Shown here one piece after another: positions 16,423 through 25,885 of a stretch of DNA of 64,000 bases (its first letter is position 1; the number at the start of each line of letters is the position of its first letter). The stretch is taken from the NCBI RefSeq assembly GCF_009711975.1, contig NZ_VIKW01000015.1, positions 1 through 64,000 of the forward strand, written 5' to 3'. The notes beneath the pieces are model-generated. The model saw only the letters and a program-made list of their open reading frames with translations. It made no database searches and had not been told where the DNA came from. The DNA comes from Anabaena sp. UHCC 0204. GTDB lineage: Bacteria; Cyanobacteriota; Cyanobacteriia; Cyanobacteriales; Nostocaceae. The position numbers and the translations under genes were made by a program.

Positions 16423-17526
16423 TTACATTACTTTTTCCATTTTTATGGCTGTGTGATATGTTTCTATTGTTTTCTCAGCAATATTTGACCAGTTTAAATC
16501 TTGCTGAGAACGAGCTAATGCGGCAGTCTGCATCTGATGTTGTAAATTGCGATCGCTCAATAAATTAATAATCGCATCAGCCAAAGCTTGGACATCACCC
16601 GGTGGAACTAAAAATCCATCTTTTTGATGTTGAACTATCTCACTTAATCCTCCGATATCAGAGGCCACAATTGGTGTTCCCATACCATAAGATAATGCGG
16701 CTACACCACTTTGGGATGCTTCAATATAAGGTAAAACGGAAATGGTACTGCGTTGGAATAATCCCGCTACCTGTTCTAGAGGAATAAAATCATTTAATAG
16801 TTCGATGCGGGTACTGTCATAACCGCTGGGAAAGTATTGTTCAATATTTTCTCCTCTTCCAGCAATAATTAACTTAACTTCAGGAATTTTGGCAGCAATT
16901 AAAGGCATTGCTTCTATGAGGTATTTTAAACCTTTGTAAGGCCAAATCCGCCCAAAAAACAGCAATGTGTATGGCTCTCTGGCTACATTATTTTTCCCAG
17001 ATCGGCGTTGATATAAACTACCAAGCTCTCCATGCGGTATAATATTAACTTGTTGCTGTGAGACTTGAAAATTTTTAGTCAAAGCATCTTTGAGAGACTG
17101 AGTATGGACAATTAGTTGTTGAGAACGCTTGAAAGCAATACGCTTGGTGTATTCTGAACCAAATACACTTTGGCGATCGCCTGGATGACGAAATACATCA
17201 TGAATGGTTGTTACCAATGGTGGCATTTTGTTAAGAAATAATGTCAAGTCATACCAAGGATCGTTAGTCTCTTGGACGTGCAACACATCTGGTTTTAGTT
17301 CTTTAATAATCCGCATCATCGCTGCCATAGACAAGAGATTTCGCGGGTCTCTAATCCTGGGCTTAGGAAAGCTAATTGTGCGAATACGGCTATCAAGATT
17401 ATTCCGGCATACAGCAGATACTGTTTCTGGGTGAATTAGTGTTAAATCAACATATTTAACTAGACTATTAGCTAATTCAATGGTGTAGTCTTCAAAGCAA
17501 AAATGTAGCAAGGCGATTTTGAGCAT
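16423..17526 (-). CDS. GT4 family glycosyltransferase
   Basis: A 367-residue GT-B enzyme. The N-terminal half has LKPDVLHVQETNDPWYDL and TTIHDVFRHPGDRQS. The donor half begins YTLLFFGRIWPYKGLKYLIE, has AGRGENIEQYFP, and ends with ISVLPYIEASQSGVAALSYG followed by GTPIVASDIGGLSEIV. The usual EX7E pattern is altered because the first Glu region reads YIEASQSGVAALSYG. It is a member of the exopolysaccharide locus; which sugar it moves is unknown. Confidence 0.9.
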   Translation of the reverse strand: MLKIALLHFCFEDYTIELANSLVKYVDLTLIHPETVSAVCRNNLDSRIRTISFPKPRIRDPRNLLSMAAMMRIIKELKPDVLHVQETNDPWYDLTLFLNKMPPLVTTIHDVFRHPGDRQSVFGSEYTKRIAFKRSQQLIVHTQSLKDALTKNFQVSQQQVNIIPHGELGSLYQRRSGKNNVAREPYTLLFFGRIWPYKGLKYLIEAMPLIAAKIPEVKLIIAGRGENIEQYFPSGYDSTRIELLNDFIPLEQVAGLFQRSTISVLPYIEASQSGVAALSYGMGTPIVASDIGGLSEIVQHQKDGFLVPPGDVQALADAIINLLSDRNLQHQMQTAALARSQQDLNWSNIAEKTIETYHTAIKMEKVM

Positions 17527-17557
17527 AGATAATCCTGAGTTATTAGTTTACATAAAC

Positions 17558-18799
17558 CTATTTAAATATTTTCAAGACAGCAGGTTTGAGAACTTTTGAG
17601 TAAAACCGAAAAGCTACACCTTTGAAGATATTTCTATCTATTTCTTTGACAAACTCTTTAGATCGAAATTGAGCGCTCATTAGTTTAATACTATTAACTA
17701 AATCATAACGGTTTTGTTTTTCAAATAATTCGACTAAATCAAGATAGTAAGCTTCTTCGTCAAAATGCTGAACTTTTGATTTTGTTAATAAAAGATCTCC
17801 AGAAATATCATTATTTGGGAAAGTTTTTGCCTGTTCTAACATCCCTAAAGCAGCAAGTTGAGCCATTGTAGCCACGCATTTTGGGCATTCACCACAGTTT
17901 ACATATCCAGTCGGCAAATTTAACTGGTCGCACACCCTGAGAGTTCGCATAGCTATATCCCATCCAATAACTAAGTTAGTTTTAGAGAATCGGGAAAGGG
18001 CAATATATTCATGGCGAATTGTTAAATCATAACTGCTATATTGGGGGTCAAGGAGGGGGTGTGTTCCCCAAGGTTGTAAGTAAGAAATTTCATCGCTGGA
18101 ACTAATAGCAACGCTGGCTAGTCTGTTGCTGAAAGCATGACCAACAGAGGCTAGTGCTGCACTAGTATAATAGTCTTTCCAGAATTCTATACCACCTTGT
18201 TCTATATCTAAATCTTTAACGAAAGCATAAAGGTTTGTATAAACAGGAATGAGGGTAAGTCCAGCATCTTTTTTAATCTCATTAAAAGAGATGTATGCTT
18301 TTTCAAAGTTTTCTAGAGTTGTTTCCGAAAACCCATAGATAAATAATCCATCTTTGATTGATCCAGGATGTTCTAAGGGGTAGTTAATCCGGTTAAGTCG
18401 TAAAGTAGCTAATGTATCAATACCTCCTGTAAAAAATATACCTGCTCGCTTAGATGTGGCTGGTGTTGGTACGCTGCTGCTGATTTTGGCTTCGATCTTA
18501 ACTCGTAAGCGATCGCGTTTGTACCAGGTTGTAACCAAAGCCATCGCTGTTTGTAAATTTTCTAGTAACTGTGGGCAAATTTCCTCATCTATAAAAATCC
18601 TTTCTTCTCCATAGTAGAAAGCCACCATTGTGCAAGCGATTAAAAAACTATGGGGATTGCATGATAGGTCTTGAGCATACTCTTGGGTAGTGGCAATATA
18701 AATTTCTTGGGGTGCGCGATCGCGATCTTCCCAGACTACAGTCGCCCTCACCTGAAATAAATCACCTTTTTGTTCACTCGTTAAATTAATAATTTTCAT
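17558..18799 (-). CDS. PP-loop (QueC-like) ATPase-fold protein of unknown role
   Basis: A 413-residue protein I cannot name. After an N-terminal domain of about 115 residues, FFTGGIDTLATLRLN (PP-loop TGGIDT at 124-129) resembles the SGGxDS loop of adenylating PP-loop enzymes such as QueC. A NCGECPKCVATMA motif (Cys302, 305, 308) is like the metal-binding cysteines of that group. The gene lies between the flippase and a glycosyltransferase gene with short gaps of 9 and 31 bp, so it belongs to the polysaccharide locus. It may activate a carboxylate or amide on a sugar precursor; that is inference. Confidence 0.6.
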   Translation of the reverse strand: MKIINLTSEQKGDLFQVRATVVWEDRDRAPQEIYIATTQEYAQDLSCNPHSFLIACTMVAFYYGEERIFIDEEICPQLLENLQTAMALVTTWYKRDRLRVKIEAKISSSVPTPATSKRAGIFFTGGIDTLATLRLNRINYPLEHPGSIKDGLFIYGFSETTLENFEKAYISFNEIKKDAGLTLIPVYTNLYAFVKDLDIEQGGIEFWKDYYTSAALASVGHAFSNRLASVAISSSDEISYLQPWGTHPLLDPQYSSYDLTIRHEYIALSRFSKTNLVIGWDIAMRTLRVCDQLNLPTGYVNCGECPKCVATMAQLAALGMLEQAKTFPNNDISGDLLLTKSKVQHFDEEAYYLDLVELFEKQNRYDLVNSIKLMSAQFRSKEFVKEIDRNIFKGVAFRFYSKVLKPAVLKIFK

Positions 18800-18808
18800 G
18801 ATCTAAAT

Positions 18809-20242
18809 TTATACTTTGTTGAACACTTTTTTCCATGTAGCATTGACACCGCCTAGAGCCTGAATCATCAAACCGCCAGCGAATAAACTATAGGCAATGG
18901 TAGAAATTATCACATTTAATATTAAGTTGAAATTGAACTTTTGCAATACAATAAATACTAATGCTATCCATAGAGTAATTATGAAGGGACGAAACATTAT
19001 TTTCTCTACATTTAATCTTAAAATCCGACTATAAACCGCATAAATAAGTATAGTACAAGAAGCAATTGTTCCTACTACTTCCATTAATGCCGCACCCATT
19101 AACTTATATTGAGAAATTAGTATTACACCTGATACTCCTCCGATAAAAGTTGTAGAAATCGTTTCAATGAGATTAAATTTCTCCAATCCATAGGCTAAAA
19201 GTAGATAGTTAAATATTCTGACAACCGGATATAAAATTAGGGCTAATGAACTGATCTGTAGAGCTAAAGTTGCCTGATTAAAATTAGAGTCTTGATAAAT
19301 GAACTTGAGTAAATCTCCTCCGATAAAGAAAATTCCTACCACAAATGGTAATACCATTCCCATGAGGACTTCAATAATGTTTTCAGTGACTTGCCGTTGA
19401 TTTTCCTTGGGTTTGTCTACTGCCTTGGTCATGCTGGGAAAAACAGCCAGACTTAAACTATTCACAATCATCATCAAGGGCTGTTGTAGTTGTCCAATAG
19501 CACCATAAATACCAACCATAAGCTCACTGCCTAAAAGTGAGATAATGAGGATATCTAATCTACTAGAAACTATGCCGACTGCATCAATAGCTAAAAATGT
19601 GCGAGCAGATTTTAATAGTTGCCATATAAAATCTTGGTCAATATGCCATTTGGGTTTAACTGTTTGGATAATTAAAATCCACTGAATTACAAAAATAAAG
19701 GTTTCAGAAATTACAAATATTCCAGCTATATAATTGATTCCATACTTCAGAGACATACACCATATCATTACCAGCAAACGGAGAATATAAATAGGAATTG
19801 TAGAGATAGCAATTAAATTCATTCTCTCTTGTGCCTGAAAAATTGCCTCCGTGATGTTAGAAAGGGCAAAAGGAATAATTGTTAAGCCCAATATATAGCA
19901 AACCATCGAGGTGTCAGGATTATAGGGTAGTATAAACACCATAACTACCAGTGCGATATAACCGATAATACTTAACAGAAATTGTAGGAAAGTGCCACTA
20001 ACTAGATAAACTGGCATTTCTTCAGGATTGCGAGATAATTCTCGTGTAAATAAGGTTTTAAGACCTTGTGAAACAATGCTGACAAAAATCAAGTAGTAGC
20101 TGAACGCCAAGAGATACTGCCCTAATGCATAAGCTCCTAAATTACGAGCTATCGCTGCTGTTAGTAAAAAAGTGCTAATACTTTGTACTAATCGGTTCAG
20201 CAACAATGCAAAAGTATTTTTTGCTAGTTTGTGTTTTCCCAT
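18809..20242 (-). CDS. Wzx-type flippase (polysaccharide transport protein)
   Basis: A 477-residue membrane protein with 12-14 hydrophobic segments, starting LAKNTFALLLNRLVQSISTF with the RNLGAYALGQYLLAFSYYLI segment of the MOP/PST superfamily. A second half-repeat begins near AVDKPKENQRQVTENIIEV. It would flip undecaprenyl-diphosphate-linked repeat units to the periplasm. It sits between GT2 and PP-loop genes in the exopolysaccharide locus. The length and pattern fit RfbX/Wzx. Confidence 0.9.
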   Translation of the reverse strand: MGKHKLAKNTFALLLNRLVQSISTFLLTAAIARNLGAYALGQYLLAFSYYLIFVSIVSQGLKTLFTRELSRNPEEMPVYLVSGTFLQFLLSIIGYIALVVMVFILPYNPDTSMVCYILGLTIIPFALSNITEAIFQAQERMNLIAISTIPIYILRLLVMIWCMSLKYGINYIAGIFVISETFIFVIQWILIIQTVKPKWHIDQDFIWQLLKSARTFLAIDAVGIVSSRLDILIISLLGSELMVGIYGAIGQLQQPLMMIVNSLSLAVFPSMTKAVDKPKENQRQVTENIIEVLMGMVLPFVVGIFFIGGDLLKFIYQDSNFNQATLALQISSLALILYPVVRIFNYLLLAYGLEKFNLIETISTTFIGGVSGVILISQYKLMGAALMEVVGTIASCTILIYAVYSRILRLNVEKIMFRPFIITLWIALVFIVLQKFNFNLILNVIISTIAYSLFAGGLMIQALGGVNATWKKVFNKV

Positions 20243-20292
20243 TATGTTTGATTAATTCTTACTTTATTTAGATAATTTAGGCATGAAATTGA

Positions 20293-21339
20293 CTATAGAT
20301 TCTTACCTGATACTTTGGGGGTAACATTAGAAATTTCTCTTTGTTTTTTAGTTGAGTAGAAAATGTCATAGGCAGCTTTATTACCAAACAGGTAGAATTG
20401 GATACGACGATTGACAATACTGGGAATATTCAGACATAAATGGAGAAAGAAATAAGGGTTATAGAGCATTGTCTTGAAGGCTTTTAACCATTGCTTTTTC
20501 TTGAGCGGCTCTATAACCAGGTAGTAAGCTAAATGTCTTTTCAAGATTTGATAATTTGCCAATAAAGCATCTTTGAGATCAGGTGATTGACTCTGAATTT
20601 GCTCTTTTTCTATGAAAGTTAATGTTGCTTGGCAATTTTGAGCAAGACGGATTACTTTGTCTGTATAAACTAAAGAACCTAAGCGAGCCAGATAAAAATA
20701 ATATGCTTCTGGAACTAGAAAAAACCGCGCTCCCCTGACTAAACAAGTTAAGGCTAACCAAAAATCTTCAGCCACTTTTATGGTTGCATCATATTGAATA
20801 TCTTCTCGAATCAAAAACTCGCGTTTGAACAAAGGTTTCGATATACCTAAATGCAGTCCTTGTTTTCCATATACATCTGTTGCCACAAAATAGACTGGCT
20901 CGATTTGCTTAATTGTTGATATAGACTCTTCACTTTCTTTAATGAGGGTACTCCAAGGATGTTCTTCACCATCTTTAATCAGATATAAATCATCAGCAAT
21001 CATATCTGCATTTTCTTGGTATGCTAATTGCACAAGTCTTTCTAGTCGTTGTGGTGCATACCAATCATCTGAATCTAAAACAGCAATCCAATTACCCTTA
21101 GCTTCCTTAATGGCTCGGTTGCGTGTACCACCAGCACCGAGATTTTTAGGGTTAACAAAAACTTTCAGGCGTTCATCTGTAAACCTTCTAACTACTTCTA
21201 ATGTGTTATCTGTTGAGGCATCATCTACGACAATTACCTCAATATTTTTTAGAGTTTGTCCTAGTGCTGACTCTATTGAGCGAGAAATGTAGGCTGATGT
21301 ATTATATGTAGGAATAATTACCGATACTTCTGGTTTCAT
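20293..21339 (-). CDS. GT2 family glycosyltransferase (paralogue A)
   Basis: A 348-residue GT-A enzyme. PEVSVIIPTYNTSAYISRSI opens the fold, VVDDASTDNT holds the nucleotide-binding Asp, and WIAVLDSDDWYAPQRL holds the DXD-like metal site. A C-terminal segment with several aromatic residues follows (FFLVPEAYYFYLARLGSLVY). It is closely similar along its length to the gene at 24862-25842, so the two arose by duplication. It probably adds one sugar of the repeat unit. It ends 50 bp before the flippase start. Confidence 0.9.
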   Translation of the reverse strand: MKPEVSVIIPTYNTSAYISRSIESALGQTLKNIEVIVVDDASTDNTLEVVRRFTDERLKVFVNPKNLGAGGTRNRAIKEAKGNWIAVLDSDDWYAPQRLERLVQLAYQENADMIADDLYLIKDGEEHPWSTLIKESEESISTIKQIEPVYFVATDVYGKQGLHLGISKPLFKREFLIREDIQYDATIKVAEDFWLALTCLVRGARFFLVPEAYYFYLARLGSLVYTDKVIRLAQNCQATLTFIEKEQIQSQSPDLKDALLANYQILKRHLAYYLVIEPLKKKQWLKAFKTMLYNPYFFLHLCLNIPSIVNRRIQFYLFGNKAAYDIFYSTKKQREISNVTPKVSGKNL

Positions 21340-21353
21340 GATGAACGTTTCTG

Positions 21354-22292
21354 TTATTTAATAAGTTGTTGCAATTGTTTTTTAACCCATCTAAGTTTTT
21401 GTTTTAAGTGATTAAATGGCACGGATCTATCAAGCCTATTTACTTCTTCATCTGATAGCTTGATTGTCAAAGCGTCCACTGATGCTTCAACGCTAGTAGG
21501 TTTACTAGCTCCGATTATAGGAACAATCATCACTGACTTGGTTCGTAACCATGCCAACATGAGGTTGTATATAGAAATTCCCTTTTCTTGGGCTACCTGG
21601 GTGAAAACCGTGAGATTTTCCAGAGTGCTGGTACGACGCACACCTTGAATACCACCAAAGGGACTCGATGCTAAAAAGGTTAATTTTTCTTGGTTAGAAT
21701 AATTCAACACTCCATCAAACTCATGATGGCGATACCAAGGATTTAACTGGTGTTGAATAGCAACAACTTCAACTAAGTCACGAGCGCGTTTGATTTCTTC
21801 TACCGAGTAATTGGACAGGCCAACAAAACGAATAATTCCCTCTGCGACTGCTTCTTTGACTGGGGTAAGCGATTGTTCAATAGTGTAGTTTGGATCAGGT
21901 CTATGATGTTGCCAAATATCTATGGGTTTATCACCACCAAGAGCTTCAAAGCTTTCTCGAATTGTCTGCCGTAAATGCTCAGGACTGCCACTGAATACCC
22001 ATTCTCCTTGTGGACGGATATAGCCCCCTTTTGTCGCTACTAAAACATGGCTAGTATCACCGTTGTACTGGTTAAAAGCTTTATGAATTAGGCGCTCATT
22101 GTGATGTTTGTCTGATTCATCTTTGCAGTAAGAGTCAGCGGTATCAATTATATTTATGCCTAAATCTAGGGCGCGATGGATAGTTTCAATTGCTTGTGCT
22201 TCAGGGGGTTTAGTAATTAAGGAAAGTCCCATTGCACCAAGGCAAAGTTCACTAATCTGAACATTAGTATTACCAAGTTGCTTCATTTCCAT
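21354..22292 (-). CDS. aldo/keto reductase
   Basis: A 312-residue (alpha/beta)8 oxidoreductase. The catalytic tetrad is visible as Asp and Tyr in NIIDTADSYC, Lys in LVATKGGY and His in IWQHHRPD. NADPH-site features are VGLSNYSVEEIKRA and the IGASKPTSVEASVDAL region near the end. It is 14 bp upstream of the GT2 gene and in the same direction. It may reduce a keto-sugar intermediate for the polysaccharide; the substrate is unknown. Confidence 0.88.
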   Translation of the reverse strand: MEMKQLGNTNVQISELCLGAMGLSLITKPPEAQAIETIHRALDLGINIIDTADSYCKDESDKHHNERLIHKAFNQYNGDTSHVLVATKGGYIRPQGEWVFSGSPEHLRQTIRESFEALGGDKPIDIWQHHRPDPNYTIEQSLTPVKEAVAEGIIRFVGLSNYSVEEIKRARDLVEVVAIQHQLNPWYRHHEFDGVLNYSNQEKLTFLASSPFGGIQGVRRTSTLENLTVFTQVAQEKGISIYNLMLAWLRTKSVMIVPIIGASKPTSVEASVDALTIKLSDEEVNRLDRSVPFNHLKQKLRWVKKQLQQLIK

Positions 22293-22359
22293 GACTTAAT
22301 CTCACTTTTTGAATTTGACATATAGTGATCTCAAATTAGTATCAGGCTAAATTTGGGGG

Positions 22360-22998
22360 TTAGCAATGGTAATCTACAACAACTTCTTTACCATCGTCCA
22401 AGACAGCCTTTTTAGCATAGCCAAGGATAACTTTTTCTAAGCCATATTTATAGACTATGCTGCGAATTTTTTCAATTTGTTCATGTTGAAACTGGAAAAA
22501 CTTATACGCAGTCAAGCGACATTGCCCTTCAACAAATAAAATAGCTCCTTCAGAAAAATACACTGGGTGGGTTCGACAAATAAATGGTTTGTGTCCATTA
22601 CATAAGCCCATTTTGCTACAGTAAATAGTTTTTCTTCCTAGTAAATCTTCATTGTCCGTTAACCGAAAATCCCAGTCATTGATGGCATCCACAAACATCT
22701 TTTCTTCATTGGGCAACAAATGAAGTTGTGTGTTGGCTGAACAACAAGTGCAACCCTTTAAAACACCGCCATCATAATCAGGGGTATTTAAAGGGCGATA
22801 ACAGGGATTTCCATCACCAACTTCACTATATAGTTGTTCAAACCATTGACGAGTAAAAGGCTGAACACTATTTTGAACTTCAAAATCTAGAGGAACCTGT
22901 AAATCAGATTTGCTAAAACTTTTTTTGAGTTTTAACCTTCTGAGGAGATAAACCGCAACTCTCTTCACTAAACCCAAACTTTTTAGAAGCTTTTCCAT
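22360..22998 (-). CDS. cysteine-rich protein, possible metal-cluster protein
   Basis: A 212-residue protein not recognised by name. A basic N-terminus (LVKRAVYLLRRLKLKKSF) is followed by a Cys-rich centre with NPCYRP, LKGCTCCSAN, IYCSKMGLCNGHKPFICRTH and EGQCRLTAYKF. The Cys spacing recalls YkgJ-like zinc or iron-sulfur proteins. The C-terminus ends EVVVDYHC. It lies between the phosphodiesterase and aldo/keto reductase genes in the polysaccharide locus, so it may help a sugar-modifying step. The function is unknown. Confidence 0.5.
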   Translation of the reverse strand: MEKLLKSLGLVKRVAVYLLRRLKLKKSFSKSDLQVPLDFEVQNSVQPFTRQWFEQLYSEVGDGNPCYRPLNTPDYDGGVLKGCTCCSANTQLHLLPNEEKMFVDAINDWDFRLTDNEDLLGRKTIYCSKMGLCNGHKPFICRTHPVYFSEGAILFVEGQCRLTAYKFFQFQHEQIEKIRSIVYKYGLEKVILGYAKKAVLDDGKEVVVDYHC

Positions 22999-23048
22999 CT
23001 TAAATTCCTAATTTTCAATCGTCGATTTTCTGTGCATCCCTTTTTGCC

Positions 23049-24707
23049 TTAGTCATTCACTGGAACTTTTAAAAGTGACTTACCATCAAAATAATCGGGC
23101 GAAGTTGCACCCATTAGTTCCAAAATAGTTGGGGCTAAATCCACCGATTCACCATCTGGCAAACTAGAACCAGGAGTAAGCCCTGGACCCTTGGCCATAA
23201 AAAATCCTCGATTCCAGTGAGTACCAGCACGGAAGTGAGTGATAGGTCCAATGCGTCCAACATCAGGGCTATCTATAACATCTGTTATTTGTTCGTGCCA
23301 CAAAACTATCAAATCTGAATCTGGATGTTTAGGATCGTTATCTGTAGCAGATTTTCTGGTGCGTGCGACTTGTTTGACTAAGGGTTTTCCAGTTCTCGCA
23401 TCTTTGAGACGATAGAGCATCTGAGTTAGTTCATTACAGATATCTTCATACTCAGACGCTGAAACAATTCCATTTCCTTCTCTTCCCTCCAAGTTGATGC
23501 GAATATGTCCATTAGCAAAAGTTGGCAAAGCAAATGCTTTCATTTTAGGCCAAAGCGGTTTATACCAAGTAGCAGGCATCCAACCAAATGGAACAGATAG
23601 CATTGAGTAAGGGCTGGCTAAACCATTTTGATCAGAGTGTAAAAATTTACTAGGAATCCAAGGTCTCAAAAACCGCTTAATGGGATTAGGTTCATAGTTT
23701 TTCATCCACATCTCCCCTAACCAAGAGTTGCGAATCGGATTAGTTATCATTGGTGGTGGATGAATGTCTGGGTTTCCCGGTGCAATAGCAACTTTTCCTG
23801 GGAAGTTGTACCTATAAAGCACTTCTGCTAAAAAAACAGCACTTGGCAAATCACTATAATTTGGTCCGATACCATGCAATGAAAAACACAAGATATAAGC
23901 GTCTTCGGGTGCTTTCTCTAATATCTTTCCTATTCCTAGATCAATGTTTTCGTATGTTTCTAGCAATGGGTCAGGAATAGTACCATTTTTACTCAGGTGT
24001 GAGTACAGTGGGTGATCTGGTTGGCTGTAATTATATATATCGTGGCCTGCTGTATGTGGTTCTCCAAAAACTGTTAAGTACAGATCCCAAGATTCTTGTT
24101 TGAGTAAATCGCAACAAATATTTGTGCGAAAGCTAATACTCTCTTTGAGAGCTTGTTGCAGCCATTTAACATAATCTTTATCCCACCAAATGCCAGTGTC
24201 ATTGTAGAGAACTGGATTTTTGCCATATTGGTTAATGATATTGGTGAGAAGTTCAGGAGGATGAGATTGACTAGGTGCAGAGGGGAAATGTCCTCCCCAA
24301 CCTGAAACTTGGACACCATTTACTCCCTCAGAAATTCTTGTCCCGGGTACATCAAAGACTGCTACTTTGTATCTATCCCCTAATGCGTAAAATGGAAGAT
24401 ATTCTTGATAGTCATAACCACAAAGAGGCACATCGCAATCTATATCGTAGGTTTCTGGTTTATATGTTAGGGAATCCCAATAGCCAATTTTATCAGAACT
24501 ACAACCTGTGGCAAATTGCGCCCACAATCCTTCTGTTACTGCATATTCTGTCTTTTGACCGCAGTATTTGACCGTATTACTAATATTAGCATAAGCCCCT
24601 TGCTGTCGCAATTTACTAATATTTTTCAGATATCCTTGGGAGATCCATTTTTCTATTAAAACTGGGTCTCCAGAATCTAGACCAATAGCAATTACAGGTT
24701 TTTTCAT
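23049..24707 (-). CDS. alkaline-phosphatase-superfamily phosphodiesterase
   Basis: A 552-residue protein. The N-terminus VIAIGLDSGDPVLIEKWISQ with the conserved metal-binding Asp is that of type I phosphodiesterase/nucleotide pyrophosphatases. FGEPHTAGHDIYNY and ILCFSLHGIGPNYSD supply the Asp/His ligands of the second metal site, although the usual DHG reads LHG here. GTHWNRGFFMAKGPGL with DLAPTILELMGATSPDYFDG closes the domain as in sulfatase-like enzymes. No signal peptide is apparent. In the polysaccharide locus it could hydrolyse or transfer a phospho-substituent. Confidence 0.8.
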   Translation of the reverse strand: MKKPVIAIGLDSGDPVLIEKWISQGYLKNISKLRQQGAYANISNTVKYCGQKTEYAVTEGLWAQFATGCSSDKIGYWDSLTYKPETYDIDCDVPLCGYDYQEYLPFYALGDRYKVAVFDVPGTRISEGVNGVQVSGWGGHFPSAPSQSHPPELLTNIINQYGKNPVLYNDTGIWWDKDYVKWLQQALKESISFRTNICCDLLKQESWDLYLTVFGEPHTAGHDIYNYSQPDHPLYSHLSKNGTIPDPLLETYENIDLGIGKILEKAPEDAYILCFSLHGIGPNYSDLPSAVFLAEVLYRYNFPGKVAIAPGNPDIHPPPMITNPIRNSWLGEMWMKNYEPNPIKRFLRPWIPSKFLHSDQNGLASPYSMLSVPFGWMPATWYKPLWPKMKAFALPTFANGHIRINLEGREGNGIVSASEYEDICNELTQMLYRLKDARTGKPLVKQVARTRKSATDNDPKHPDSDLIVLWHEQITDVIDSPDVGRIGPITHFRAGTHWNRGFFMAKGPGLTPGSSLPDGESVDLAPTILELMGATSPDYFDGKSLLKVPVND

Positions 24708-24757
24708 GTGATTATTTTACATTCCCTAAATACTTTAATTTCTACCGTACAAGTTTC

Positions 24758-24796
24758 ATAAGCTCCTTCTTTGTTCAAAACTACCTGTACTGTTTT
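24758..24796 (-). pseudogene. 3'-end scrap of a sugar-phosphate transferase gene
   Basis: Read on the minus strand, this reads KTVQVVLNKEGAY in frame. It is the same C-terminal peptide as the intact transferase ending at 25886 (LLKTVQVVLNKEGAY) and about 31 of 39 bases match. It stands after the downstream GT2 gene, so a copy of the transferase once lay here or the GT2 duplication carried its neighbour's end. No upstream part of such a gene is left. Confidence 0.6.
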
Positions 24797-24861
24797 TGAG
24801 CTTTGATGCTGCTGTAGTTGGTTCTGGATCTACATTGGAGAGTATCAAGAAATGTGGTCGG

Positions 24862-25842
24862 TTATGTAACTTCATTTCCTGATTCATTTTTCCAAAAAAA
24901 CTGTATCCGACGATTTAAAATCAAGGGAAGTTGTATGAAGAAATGTATAAAAAAATAGGGATTTTTTAGCATTTCCTTCAAAGCATTTAACCATTTCTTT
25001 TCTTTTAGGGGTTCTACAACACTGTAGTAAGATAAATACCTTTTAAACGCTGTATAATTTCTGCATAAAGCATTGTATAAACGTGGTTGTTTGGTAGCTA
25101 TCTCCTCTTTTTCTACAAAATCAACAAACTTATGACAAGATTGTATAAGACGTTCTACTTTAGAACCATAAACTAAAGAACCTGAACGAGAAAGATAAAA
25201 ATAGTATGGTTCTGGGACTAGAAAAAAACGCGCTCCCCTGACTAGACCAGTTAAAGATAACCAAAAATCCTGACCCATTCTTACACTTGGATCATATTGA
25301 ATCTGATTTTGAATAAGAAAATCTTGTCTAAACATAGGTTTTGATATTCCTAGATGTAGACCTCTTTTCCCATATACATCTGTTTCCACAAAATATACTG
25401 GATCTATTTGTTTGGTTGTGCAAATAGATTCTCTACTTTCTGTGATTAGTGTACTCCAGGGAGCATTTTCACATTGTCTAATTAGATATAAATCATCTGC
25501 AATCATATCTGCCTTTTCTGTGGATGCTATTTGCACAAGTTTTTCTAGTCTTTCAGGAGCATACCAATCATCTGAATCTAAAACAGCTATCCATTTTCCT
25601 GTTGCTTCGCTGATAGCCCGGTTGCGTGTTGCAGCAGCACCCAGATTTTCCGAATTAACCAACACTTTAACTCGTGGATCAGCAAAGCTACTGGCTATTG
25701 CTACTGTATCATCAGAAGAACTATCATCTACTACAATGAGTTCTAAGTTATTCAGGGTTTGTTGTAATACAGATTCAATAGCTTTAGCTATATATTTTTC
25801 TGTATTGTAGGCAGGAATTATGACTGATACTTCTGGATTCAT
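24862..25842 (-). CDS. GT2 family glycosyltransferase (paralogue B)
   Basis: A 326-residue GT-A enzyme. PEVSVIIPAYNTEKYIAKAI, VVDDSSSDDT and WIAVLDSDDWYAPERL match the start, nucleotide and metal sites of the paralogue at 20293. The region IADDLYLIRQCENAPWSTLI and the C-terminal FFLVPEPYYFYLSRSGSLVY are also shared. It follows the priming transferase by 43 bp and so probably adds an early sugar of the repeat unit. Presumably the two paralogues handle different positions or linkages. Confidence 0.9.
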   Translation of the reverse strand: MNPEVSVIIPAYNTEKYIAKAIESVLQQTLNNLELIVVDDSSSDDTVAIASSFADPRVKVLVNSENLGAAATRNRAISEATGKWIAVLDSDDWYAPERLEKLVQIASTEKADMIADDLYLIRQCENAPWSTLITESRESICTTKQIDPVYFVETDVYGKRGLHLGISKPMFRQDFLIQNQIQYDPSVRMGQDFWLSLTGLVRGARFFLVPEPYYFYLSRSGSLVYGSKVERLIQSCHKFVDFVEKEEIATKQPRLYNALCRNYTAFKRYLSYYSVVEPLKEKKWLNALKEMLKNPYFFIHFFIQLPLILNRRIQFFWKNESGNEVT

Positions 25843-25885
25843 ATTGTTTTCTAAGGTGGATTATTTGTTTTATATTTATTATTTA

